Shown here: piece by piece, positions 53,736 to 64,000 of the stretch | How the letters are laid out: each line of letters opens with the position of its first letter | Numbering within the stretch: the stretch's first letter is position 1 | DNA from: Cyanophora paradoxa | Taxonomy: Eukaryota; Glaucocystophyceae; Cyanophorales; Cyanophoraceae | Length of the DNA stretch: 64,000 bases | Reading direction: 5' to 3' | Assembly (NCBI GenBank): GCA_004431415.1 | Contig: QPMI01000634.1 | Location: 1 to 64,000, forward strand | Position numbers and translations under genes: made by a program | Notes under the pieces: model-generated | Databases searched by the model: none | The model's input: only the letters and a program-made list of their open reading frames with translations | Told to the model about the DNA's origin: nothing

Positions 53736-55190
53736 ATGGCGGATGTGTGTACGCTGCATGACTCGGATCTCGACATCGTCATCAGCAAAGATCCGGCGAT
53801 CCCACTAGAGGAGCGTCTCGAGGCGTTCAAGAGGCTCAGCCCCTTTCTCCAGGTAGCTATAGGCCGGACTCCGCCGGCGCCGGAGCTTTCTTGCTCAAGC
53901 TTCAAAGAGCTGAGGCCGCCCCAGGAATACGCGTACCAGGAGGCGCATCGGGTCGCGGACATCGGGCGGAACTACGCGGACGCCGGCGCAGACCCCGGGG
54001 CCGTCTCGCCGAAGCTTCTGCCGCGGCCCGCGTACCTCAGCCTCCACGACATCGACCGCGGCGTCGTCGCGGGCGCCGTGGAGGAGGGCTACGTCATCCC
54101 AATCCACAACCACGAGATCAAGGCGCGCTGACGCCCCGCCGCCGCGCGCCCCGCCGCCTTGACGGGTCGTGACGCGCGCGAACACACGCACACGCGCCCG
54201 CCCGCCCCGCTTCTACAGCTCTTCCTCGAGGTTCGCCCCGCGCCCCGCGCGCTCTCCGCCGGCCCCGGCGTGAGCTTGAGCTCGACGGGGCAGATCGTGG
54301 CGGGGCTGGCGGCGGACGGGGAGCTGGCGGGCCCCGAGGCGGTCCTCCTGAAGTACAACGGCACGGAGGCCGCGCCCAGCGACGTCACGGAGTTCGAGCG
54401 CGCCGCCGGCGAGGTCCCCGCGCCCGGCCCCACGCCACGCGCGCCCCCGCCGCCCCCGCGCCGCGCCGCGCCGACGCGCACGCCGCGCCCCGCGCAGCTT
54501 CGCTCCATCATGCCCTTCGCCGCGTGCGCGCCCCCGGGCCCCGCCTCGTCCGGGGCGCCGGAGCGAGCCGCTGAGCGAGCGAGGCGGGGGGGGGCAGGGT
54601 GGAGGTGGATAACGCGAACGCGGCGGGCCCCTTCGTGGGGACTACCGCTTCCAGCCCGGCCTCGACGTCGCCCTAGCCATGGCCCGCCCAGCCCCGCCCC
54701 CGCCGCCCGCCCCGCCCCGCCCCTCACCGGCGGCCCGCTGCGCAGGGCCCCGAGCACGCGGTCTCGCTGACGCCGCCGCGGCCGGCGGGGACGGGCGCAC
54801 GAAGCACGGCGTGGAGGAGCTCTCGGCGCGCGACCTCTGGGCCGGCATCCGCAGCGCCCTCTGGTCCGTCCCCGAGTACTCCGCCGCCTTCGTGCGCCCG
54901 CCTGCCCTGCCCCGCCCGGCCGCCCGCGCTGCATCGCTCACGCCGGCCGCAGACGGGCCTCTCCGCCGCGGATGGGGAGGAGGAGGCGGGCCTGGCCGGT
55001 GCGGCGCCCCCCTCCACGACCCCCGCCCCCCTCCGGTCCCCGCCCCGCCGGCGCCGACGGGCCGGGGCATGCAGGGTGGGACCCGACGGAGGCGCTGGCG
55101 GGGGCGGGCGCGGCGGGGCCGGAGCCGCTGCTGCTTCTGGAGCTCGAGGCGCCCGAGCTCGACGCCGACGCCTTCGAGCCGCTCCTCTAA
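53736..55190 (+). CDS. Multi-exon host gene of unknown function
   Basis: Exon 1 from MADVCTLHDSDLDIVI to HNHEIKA (53736 to about 54124) is clear and compact. Later exons include VSLSSTGQIVAGLA with VLLKYNGTEAAP (54236-54410), GVEELSARDLWAGIRSALW (near 54810) and a terminal ELEAPELDADAFEPLL ending at 55190. The first intron seems to start with GC, not GT (AAG/GCGCGC), and ends in TTCTACAG. No domain recognised. Confidence 0.55.
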
Positions 55191-55828
55191 TCATGACTGC
55201 GCCCGACCGTCGGACGCGGCGACCGTCGGCCGGCCGGGACCGCCGCCGGCTGGGCGGCCGTGCGGCTGGCCTGCTAAACTGTTACTAGTACTAGTACTAT
55301 TCGTATTTTGAGGCTCGGCTTCGGAAGTTCCAAGCTCCGGACTCCCCGGAATCCGGAGCTAGCGCTCCAGTTATTTAAATTTGACTGCATCCTGTCGTAG
55401 TTCGCGTAGATCATCGGATGATTATTCAGCTGTTTGTTGCTGTATTCAATGCATGCTTCGAAGCCTCAGCTTGAGCTCATGATCAGCTGCAGGCGGCTGA
55501 TATCGATGCATTCGATGATCGACCCGCGCGCCTTCGAATTCGAAGCAGGGCCGGCTTAGGCCGCCGCCCGGGGGGTACGTAAACAGTTCCAGGGATGGCA
55601 CCGCGCAAGGCTCCCGCGGGCAAGGACGGTCCGTGTGCTGTCGAACTGCTGCATGCTCGCACCGGCTGCATGCTTCCGCCGCCGCCGCTGACTGACAGGT
55701 CCCGTGCAGCGCCGAAGCGCAGGCTGAGCGAGGCGGAGGCGGCGGACGCGGTGCGTCGCGGTTGATGCGACGCCGGAGGTGCCGGCTCGGCTGACGGGGA
55801 TCCGCGGGGCGCGCAGGGCGGCCGCCCG
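55191..55828. other. Intergenic region of two host genes
   Basis: No gene is supported. It contains an ACTAGT repeat (near 55290) and is less GC-rich than the genes on both sides. Confidence 0.45.
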
Positions 55829-56399
55829 ATGATGACATCAAGCCGACTAGTGGCCGCCTTTCTTTGCCCGGCGTACACGAAGGCGTACGTCGCGCTACCG
55901 CCGGCTTCTCTCGTCTTTTCAGCATCCTCCGTCCCGCCGGCGTCACGGCCCGCTGCGTCGAACTCGCTCTCCCGTTCAACGGCCGAGAAGAGCGGCGACG
56001 GGCGCGGCCGCCGTCGCTCCCTCGCTTCGCGGCGGTTCTTCGGTGGCCGGGCGTTCGCGCACGCTCCGGCGCCGCTGGCGGCGGGCGCACGGCGCGGGCT
56101 GGAGGTGCTGGCGCAGGCGAAGGGCTTCGGGGCCGGTGCGGGCCGGGGCGGGGAGCCGGGCGCGGGGGCGGGGGCGGGTGCGGCGGAGGCAGAGGAGCTG
56201 GCGATGGAGTTCCTGGACCGCATCGTCGTGGCGCGGATGCTGACGATCGCGGACCGGCTGCTCTGGGCGGCGGGCAACCAGGTGCTGGTCCAGCCCGACG
56301 GGTCCCACATCGCCCTCGCGGAGCGCCTCGCGCGGGCCCACGGCAACTTCCTCCGCGTCATCGACCCCGACGCCCGCGAGGGCTTCCTCTGGCGGTCCG

Positions 56400-56450
<51 letters not shown>

Positions 56451-58132
56451 GCGCCCCGGGCGCCCCCGCGCCGCTGAGGCTCCAAGGGCGGGGCAGGGTG
56501 GTGGCGTCGGGCATGCTCTGGCTCCCCGACGTCCCCGAGTTCGACGACGACGCCTCCCTCGGCGAGCTCGTCGCCCTCCTCAACAGCTGGTGCGGGGGGG
56601 GGGGGGGGGGGGCGCCCCGGGCCCGCCCGGGCCGGCTCGCCGACCGAGGGGCCGGGGCGCAGCTCGGCGGCGGTGCCGGCGGCGGTGCCGTACGCGGAGG
56701 CGTGCGAGGCGTTCGCGGCGGGCGTGGAGGCGGCCGTGAAGCGCGGCGAGGGCGGGCCCGACACCTGGCCCGAGGAGGACGGGTGCCCGGCCCGCCCGCC
56801 CCCGCCCCGCCCCGCCCCGGCCCGGCCTCGAGCCGGCGCGCTCCCAGGAGCTTCATGGAGGCGATCACGTGCGGGCTCTTCCACGACGCCCTCAGCGACG
56901 AGGACTTCCTCCAGGCCGCCCGCGCCCTCGCCCAGCACCGCGCCGCCAAGCTCGCCGCCCTCCCCGAGGCGGGCCGCGAGGCCTACGCCGCCCGCCTCGT
57001 CGCCTGGCTCAACGCCGCCGAGTGCGAACCGCCCCGCCCGAGGGGCCCGGCCCGCCGCGCGGGGCGCTCGCCGAGGGCGCGGGCGCGGGGCAGGGGCCCC
57101 GGGCTGGAGCAGGGGAGGCGCAGGCGGCGCAGCTGGCGCTGCTCGCCGCCAGCCACGTCGCCGAGATCGGCCTCGACGCCGTCCGCCCGCCCCGACCCGC
57201 CCCGCGTGCCCAGCCCACGGGCCCGCCCACGGGCTCCCGCAGGCCGACTTCCCCTCCGCTGGAGCTACCCCGACGAGGTCCGCCCCCCCCCCCCCCCCCC
57301 CCCCCCGGCCGCCGGCCGGCGGCGGGGCGAGCTGGGGCGGCGGGGCGCAGGACGAGGAGGAGGGGAGGCGGGCGGCGAGGAGGAGGCGGCCGGCGTGATC
57401 GCCCTCGCGAACAAGGCGCGCCACGCCCCGCGGCGCGCCGGGCGGGCCCCGCGGGGCAGGGCCGAGGGGCGGGGCGGCGGGGGCAGGTGGCGTCGGGGCT
57501 GGCGGGGCGCGCGGCCGGCTCCCTCACCGACGAGGACGCCCTCGAGATCCTCGTACCCCCGCCCCGCCCAACCCCGCCCCGCCCCGCGTGGGGCAGCGGC
57601 GGTGGCCGACGCGGGCGCAGGAGGAGGTGATGCTCGCGATGGAGGGCAACTCGGTGCGAGCGAGGGAGGGAGCCCTGGGGAGCGAGCCCTCGCTGACGGC
57701 TCCCCGCGCGCGCGCAGGAGATGGGGGAGACGCGGGAGGACCGGCTGGGGACCCTCTGCTCCATGTTCGACTTCGCCTGCCGCGAGCTCGCCTTCCTGCC
57801 AAAGGCCGGTCCTGGGCAGGGCGCGCCGGGGCGGGGCGGGTGGGCTGACGGGGGCGGGGCGGGGCGGGGCGGCAGGGGGAGCCCGAGTGCGCGCAGCTCG
57901 GCGACCTCTTCGAAGCCCTCCGCAAGCGGCCCGCCCCGCCCCCGCCCCCCGCCCCGCCTCTTCGCCCCGCCGGGCTGAGGCGGCGGGCACCGCAGCGGCC
58001 GCCACCCGCTCTCCGTCGCCCTCGCCGACACCGCCGAGCGCCTCCTCGTGCGCCCCGCCCCGCCCCGGCCGCCCCTGCCCGCCCGCCGGCTTGACATCCT
58101 TGCAGCCCCTCCTCGCCCGCGACCAGGAGTGA
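55829..58132 (+). CDS. Multi-exon host gene with homopolymer introns, unknown function
   Basis: Exonic stretches are clear: AMEFLDRIVVARMLTIADRL with QVLVQPDGSHIALAERLA (56200-56390), GMLWLPDVPEFDDDASLGEL (near 56510), VPYAEACEAFAAGVEAAVKR (near 56680), FMEAITCGLFHDALSDEDF (near 56855), GVIALANKARHAP (near 57390), DEDALEIL (near 57530), MLAMEGNS (near 57628) and GTLCSMFDFACRELAFLPKA (near 57750). They lie in different frames, separated by short C-rich introns, some nearly pure C. The product is helical. The true start may be later than 55829. No family recognised. Confidence 0.52.
56400..56448 (+). repeat. 49-base poly(C) tract, probably intronic
   Basis: An unbroken C-run following a GTCCGC donor-like start and followed by CGCTGAGG and an AG, so it lies inside a likely short intron of the 55829 gene. 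Its length may be inexact in the assembly. Shorter runs: poly(G) at 56594-56612 and poly(C) at 57283-57306. Confidence 0.8.
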
Positions 58133-58907
58133 CGCCGACGCGCCTTGGCCCACTCTCCATAGATTACTCACACTTGCTTGCCGTTGCTTCCACGCTTGCA
58201 GTAGTTTTCCCTGTCAGCCCGCGTTCGTTTTTCATTTCCGTGCCGCGATCTTCGATCTTCAAGGCTTGCTCTACCACCATTAGAATGGCCTCCCAATTTG
58301 CTCTCTGTCCTCAGAATAGGTGGTTCTGCGTGTGCGTTTGCCTTTTGATTGTGTGTCCTGATCCTATTAATGTTCTTGTGGAAACTTGCCTATTTGTGTA
58401 GCTCTAGGCTCTCTTAGCGGGGGATCCGGATCCGGAGGGGGGATCAGGATCAATTCATGATCAGGCAGGTCCAATGTAACTGTCGATCACTTTCGGCAGC
58501 TGCATGCCGACACGGGGCCCTTCGAGTTTAGTTAACGATAACTCTCCGGATCCGCTTTCGTCAGCCGATATCGCCGAGTCGAATATATATACGTAATGAT
58601 CACAGTACATCTTTCAATTTTCATTAATGTACCTGCAAAACTATGAGACGTCTATCTGTGGAACGTTCTCGATCATATGAACAATACATAAACACTCATT
58701 GAGATCTAGAAGCCCATTGCAGGGCCGCCGGGCTCGATGGTGATCATGACCTTACGCTTCAAAGCATTCTACTGCTACACGAAAGCGAAATTGCGAAAAT
58801 GGGAAGAAGACACTCGCCACTACTTTATTAACCCCTACGGTGATGTACTTCATGCTCGTAGTCGTGGCGGCGATATGGAGAGTTAAAATTCGTCGCTTTG
58901 ATGTGCT
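58133..58907. other. Intergenic region after the host gene cluster
   Basis: No gene is supported. Composition falls to near-neutral GC; GGATCCGGATCC words occur near 58425. Confidence 0.45.
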
Positions 58908-61900
58908 TTAGTTCGCCGCGTGCAGGGCGAGGGCGGCGACGACTGTGGCGAGGCCGCAGAGGACGCTCGAGAGAAGCGAGCTCTGACAACGCAGGGGTAA
59001 TTGTAAGCGCTTAAAAGCAGGAGAGCGATGGCATAGGGCAAAAGGCTCGCGAACCGTGTAGGTGGAGGCTGCAGCGTTCGGCCAGTAGGGCACCGAAGCG
59101 CTGGTTCCAACCGGCGTCCATTTGAAAGCCTGCGTGCACAGTGTTGGAAATCATAATTAATATTGAAATTCTCGAGACCGAGTTCTTTATAAAGTGTCTA
59201 AAAGCGTTTTGCTGAACGACAACGAACCCCGCCGATGACGATGGGCACGAAGGCGGGCGCTCCGGTGGCCGGCTCGATGCGGAGGTCGTACTGCGGAAAC
59301 GTGAGACACGGGAAGTCGAATCGCGTGCAATGGAACGGACGGCGGTGTTGGCCGCGAACTGGAGAATGCTACGGCGAAGCTGCGGGGCCTCTGCGAAGGC
59401 AAGGGCTCGAATTCGGCAGAGCAACGCATTAGAATCGGCTGCAGGCGACCGGGCGCACTGAACTTGAGGACCACGTCGCTGCCCTGCGCCTCGACGGACT
59501 CCTGGGTCGCCGGGCGCCTCGTCGTCCCGTCCGCGCTCATGATGAAGACGTCCACCTTGGTCCCGACCTAAACTCGAGCGGGTAAATACGAATGTGTTTA
59601 CCCTCAAACCATCAATGTTCGGAGGCACCTCGAGAACACCGGTGACGGGAACCACGATGAACTCATTCGCGCCGGAACCGGTCTGCCGGAATCGGCTTCA
59701 GGCTGCCGTGTGCAGGTGCGCTTGCGGCGAATTAAATTTAGAGTACCTGCGGTGCGGTGATGGCGGCCTCGGGCAGCTGGACCTTGAACACAGTCTTGCC
59801 GTCCTTGTCCTGTCCAGCGAGCGCTTATAATCAGCCCATCGCAAAAGGAAGTAGGCTGAATCGATCACGAGATACAAATACCTTTTCCTCCTTGAAGTCC
59901 GACGGCTTGAACTAATCGAGTGCGATATTTGTCAATAAAGGAAAGGGCTTGTGCCTCGCGTCGGATAAGGATACATTAATGAATTCGAACCTTGAATTTG
60001 CCGACGACGACCTCGATCGACTGGTTTTTGGTGATGAACGGCTGCGCGCGGCGCGGCGGGATTCAACGACAACGACACCGGAGACGCCGAGGGGACTCAG
60101 AGGGGCCGCACCAGCGGCGGCACAGCGGCCGGAGTCGGTGCCGGTGTCGGTGTGGGCTGAGTCTGCGGCTGCTGCTGGCTGGGCGTCGCGGCGGGCGTCG
60201 GAGTGGCGTCCGTCGTCGAGGGGACCGTGGTGGGCGTTGGGACGGCATCCGAGGACGTGGGGGGCGTGGGAGACGGCGTGGCCAGCGCGGAGGGAGACGG
60301 CGTGGCCGACGGGGACGGCGAGGGCGACGGGGTAGCCGACGGAGTGGGCGAGGGGGACGGCGTCGGGATGTACACTGGCGCGGTGAATGGTGAGCGCCGA
60401 TTGTTTAATTGCGGGTTTTTTAAAATGAATCAGAAGCAGTTCGGGCAGTTAATATGCCGGAGTTCAGCACACCCGTGCCGTTCAGTCGGTGAGCGAATAC
60501 GTAGTCTGCCCCTTTGTCGTCGGACGCTCCTCGCCATGCGGCGTAGAAGACCGCATTGTCCCGCACGCCAAGGTTAGTAAGCCCGACTCCGGGATGCTCA
60601 TAGATGGTCGTTCCGCTAACGGCCTCGGTGCTGCGCTGAGTGTAAATGGCGCTTTGTGTCTTTCTTTTCCCTCAGGCCTTAGGCTCACCCATTGACGTTT
60701 TCGATTCTCTCTTCAAGCACCTCAGCACCCGTAGAGTCGAACGACATGATGAAGCTGGAGGCCGCAGTGCCATCCTTCCAGACCGAGACAAGCAGACGCC
60801 AGAAGCCGTACGCATTCTTTACGACGGCGGCGGACTGAGGCTTTGCATCGGTGTTGATCTCGGCGAAGATCGAGCCGGTAGCCGACGAGCCCGTTGCATC
60901 CACCTGCGAAAGTAGATCGTGATCGACCAACGGCGAGCTGGAATAATAACGGGATAAAAGATAAGCTCGCACCTTGTAGATCGCCATTTTGGAACTCGTT
61001 TTATTGACGAAAGCGACCTGCGAGTCCGTGAGGCATCACATGCGCATGCATAATCATGAAGCAGTTATTTAGTTAAGCAAATTCGAACGTAGAAGATGGG
61101 CTTGGTGTTGACGTCTTCCACAGCAAATCCCATCGGAAATTCATCGTATCCATTGGTAATGGATGGCATGCCAGCAGAAGCAGGAAAAGTGAACACTGTC
61201 GCGTTGGTGGCTCCTGAGAGTTGCATGCGCAAGCAAATCGATGTCAGTGCGGGTGAAAATATAATAAGTTCAATCGTATAGCGTGCACCATCTGCAGAGA
61301 AGCTGAGAAGGGCGGGTTGGGGCGCAGTCGCGAGCAGACTGCGCTTGGTAGATGGAATATGTGGAATGCCAATCCAGTAGACGCTGCCGCCATGCGACGC
61401 AAGAGCGTTGGGAGCAGGTAGGTATTTGTAACCTGCACGCAAAAAGTTCAATTTAAACTCGCGCAGAATACGTTTTCGAATTCCTCCATTGTTTTCTATT
61501 GCAATTTTGCACGAACCGTCGATGTCGCCACTGCTTTCTACTGGGTTGCCGTCCGCTTTATAGGTGTAAAAAACTTTGACCGTGTTCGCAGTTGGATCGG
61601 AGTTGAGCGTGAGGACGCCCATCGCGTAAATCAAGTTACTTCCATCGGCTTGCGTGAGGAAGAAGAGTGAAGATGCAGAGCCGACGGCGATGGTGCCAGT
61701 GTTGTAAGAACCCTTGCCGTTCCTGCTCCGGTGTAAGCTCGATACAAGCTTCTTGATCTCAAGCTTAACTTGTATCGAGCTTACGCACTTGAAACCGACC
61801 GCAGGGGTGGTGGTCGAGATAGCCGGCACCGCAGCGCCTATGGCCGGCAGTCCGGGCTTATCATTCCAAGACTCGCCAAGCATTGAATCTGCGCATTTGG

Positions 61901-62549
61901 TGCGCATGTTAGTGCAGTGACTGCCAAATAGCTATATAGCTTAGCAATCATGAACGCTGGGCTAGAATGACGAACCATTTTTAGGACCCATGACGAGCGT
62001 GCTTGCGCAGTTGCTGTCCACGCGGAAGATGCTGTAATAGCCGGCAACGTACAAGTAGTCATCGAAACTCGAGTACGCCATTCCTGAGACAGCCGTTTAG
62101 TAATGCAATCGATGGATGGCTAATCGCACGCCAGTATTCGTACCGTAAATGTCTCGAAAATCAGCGCCCGTTCCAGTTCCTACGCCGGATTTTGTGTGAG
62201 TACATGCAATTGCAAGCGCTTGGATCGGTTGTGGCTTGGATCGGAGAGAGCACCTTCTGTTCCAGCCGCGCTACTAGGGGTGGTTTCATGCTTTCCAGCG
62301 CAAAACGCAGAGCCGCCCTTCTCGAAGGCATCGGGATTGGCAGGAGGGGTCGCCGCCGCTGCAGTGAGCGAATCGCGAGCGTGAGGCATGACATCGATGT
62401 CAACCCAACGTTAACTATGCAACAAGCTTTGCTGCATGCGCAGCTGCGGCGTTTTCCCCCAAGCGTGACTACGCACCCAAGACCGCGATGGTGAACGACG
62501 CGATGACGACCCTCAACGCCAATGCGCTCGCGCGCCTAGCCGCGCTCAT
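58908..62549 (-). CDS. One-module relative of the surface-protein gene, with Ser/Pro/Thr stalk
   Basis: Start at 62549 gives a signal peptide with ALALRVVIASFTIAVLG, matching the LRVVVASLTIALF of the gene at 36374. One module follows: SASSLFFLTQADG, ASHGGSVYWIGIPHI, AVEDVNTKPIFYVRI and MSFDSTGAEVLEERI (61910-60690). Then come PSPSPSATPSPSA-type repeats (60375-60100), as in cell-wall glycoproteins, and a beta-rich region with VEVVVGKFKV, GKTVFKVQLPEAAI and VDVFIMSADGTTRRP (60030-59500). The end is hydrophobic (LLSSVLCGLATVVAALAL) just before the stop at 58908, so a membrane or GPI anchor is likely. About a dozen exons; borders approximate. Confidence 0.6.
61733..61784. repeat. Inverted repeat at an intron of the surface-protein gene
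   Basis: Sixteen-base arms (gtaagctcgatacaag and its complement) at 61733-61748 and 61769-61784, with a 20-base loop. On the gene strand the exon side of the first arm reads like a 5' splice site (GTAAGC). Confidence 0.7.
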
Positions 62550-63103
62550 TGCTCTTATGACACGAGTGTCGGCGCTGTCGGTGCGCTCGCTTCGCGTCGG
62601 CCGCGGCTGTTGTGCTTTTTCTCTCTCAGAGAGTGTCTCTAAATTTAAATCTGCGCTGGCGCTCCAGGCAAATTTTCATGCACGTTCATGGACTCGTGAG
62701 TCGTGACTGTTCCCGGGAGTCCGAATTCGAAGTTTAAGACTCTGCCAGGCTGAAACTCCGAGGCTCGAACGTTACTGGCCCAGTGGTAACAGTCTCGAAC
62801 TTCGGAAGCGCGCGCAGCCGCCGGGCCGCACGGCTGCCGGCCGGGAACTTCGGGAAGCCTTGAAGCCCGGCGGCCCGGCGCCGGCCCGCTCAGCGGCTGG
62901 CCGCGGGGCGCTGCCGCCGCCTGCCGGCCGCGGAGCCTGCCGCACGCGCACCGTCGCGCGCGCAGCGCAGGCTGCGCAGTGCGTCCGACGTCGACCGTCG
63001 GACGGTCCCGTCCGACTCAGTGACTGGCACTGAGTGCCACTGACTACCAGTACCACTGACTAATAAGTGACTATAGCTATATAATGTACTAGTAGGAATG
63101 CTC
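62550..63103. other. Region upstream of the surface-protein gene
   Basis: No gene seen. It should contain the promoter of the 62549 gene. Composition rises to high GC at 62800-63000, and GTCCGAC words recur near 62985-63020. Confidence 0.45.
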
Positions 63104-64000
63104 AAATTGCCGCGTAGTTAACTAGTAAATTGCCGACTTCGACGAAGACCGGAATTGCCGTGACGATAAATTGCCGAAACGCTGGATTTCTTAAAAGCTT
63201 CTATGGCGCCGTACAAAAGCGGCCGTTTGGCTACCCCCTGAGAGTTGCCGTGGCTTAAAATTGCCGAATTCGGCCTCTCGGCAATATACGGCAATTTAAA
63301 ACATCGGCTAAAAACTTCGAAAAGCAATCCTACATGCAGTATACGTAGCTAGTCCGTCCGACGTACACGCGCCGCCCAATCGCGAAGGGCGGCGAACGCC
63401 CGATCGATCGGATAGGGCGGCGAAGGGCGGCGATCGCAACTTCCCGGGATTCGCAAGTCTTACCGTAGTACGATCGCGAAGTTCGCGACTCGTACGTATA
63501 CGTATCACGGTATATACTAGTAGGCCCTCAGTCGGAACTTGACTCGGAAGGGGAATCTCAGCCTTCTCAGCCAGGGTACACTCAGGGCCGAATTCAGCAT
63601 GCAGACGCTCGAGCTCGATCGTGAGATTATGATTCGCGAGTCAAATTCAGACTCGAGAGTCTCAGAGTCTCGAACTTCGGACCCGGGAGAAGTTAAAGCC
63701 CAGAAAAAACCGGTACCGTTTTTGAAACCACTTCGAAATTTAATTCTACCACGTGCACAGACTGTAATGTGTAGTAACTCAGTGACTATACTGTAGGCGT
63801 AGGTTTAGCCATGGTAAATAATTGCCGTAAATTGCCGACATGCCGAATTAAATTCGGCAATTTAGCACCACGGCAATTGCTTTGGGGTAGCGGTTTTCCT
63901 AGACCGCCATGGAGCAGGAATCTGGATTTGGCAATTTATCGCCACGGCAATTCCAGGTTGGGCGAAATCGGCAAATTAACTCCACGGCAATTTAACTACG
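63104..64000. mobile_element. Inverted-repeat element built of AATTGCCG units, reaching the window edge
   Basis: About 200 bases at each end (63104-63310 and 63820-64000) match in inverted orientation. Both ends show CGTAGTTAA, then GGAATTGCCGTG.CGATAAATTGCC, and several further AATTGCCG/CGGCAATT words. The inside has no transposase frame. A non-autonomous DNA transposon is likely; the right end may lie just outside the window. Confidence 0.72.

Overview
The window looks like a piece of the nuclear genome of a GC-rich unicellular eukaryote, probably a microalga. It carries an endogenous, AT-rich polinton-like virus (PLV), which is in turn interrupted by a non-LTR retrotransposon. The evidence is the sharp base-composition steps at about 19.13, 28.2 and 29.1 kb, intron-split genes with very C-rich introns at 44-58 kb, a signal-peptide surface-protein family, and several short inverted-repeat transposons. 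No host species can be named from the sequence.

Layout. 1-19113 and 28231-28811: AT-rich viral DNA. The minus strand carries a family-A-like (TV-Pol type) DNA polymerase cut by the left edge, two small AT-hook proteins, a genome-packaging ATPase, a capsid-protein candidate, a minor capsid candidate and a patatin phospholipase joined to a discoidin domain. The plus strand carries a second capsid-type protein, a 1457-residue lectin-tipped fibre, four paralogous spike proteins that share a stalk but have different heads (two C1q-like), a small protein, a zinc-ribbon protein and an S-adenosylmethionine decarboxylase homologue. Every broken viral gene is on the minus strand, and most breaks fit loss of one base from a homopolymer. 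19130-28214: a 9.1 kb APE-type LINE with a 16-base target-site duplication and a short poly(A) tail, inserted in a repeat whose uninterrupted copy lies at 1570-1770. 28812-29094: an inverted-repeat element at the virus/host border.

29.1-36.4 kb: one minus-strand surface-protein gene with a signal peptide, three tandem modules and an HYR-like domain; 58.9-62.5 kb holds a one-module relative. 36.5-44.1 kb: gene-poor repeat land (mariner-like MITE, satellite-like array, 1.96 kb duplication, two more inverted-repeat elements, a 53-base perfect hairpin). 44.4-58.1 kb: four GC-rich, multi-exon host genes of unknown function. 63.1-64.0 kb: an inverted-repeat element built on AATTGCCG.

How it fits together: the viral genes form virion assembly (ATPase, capsid proteins), attachment (fibre and spikes) and possible entry or metabolism (phospholipase, polyamine enzyme). 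The plus-strand attachment cassette is fully open, whereas replication and capsid genes read as broken, either by assembly error or decay.
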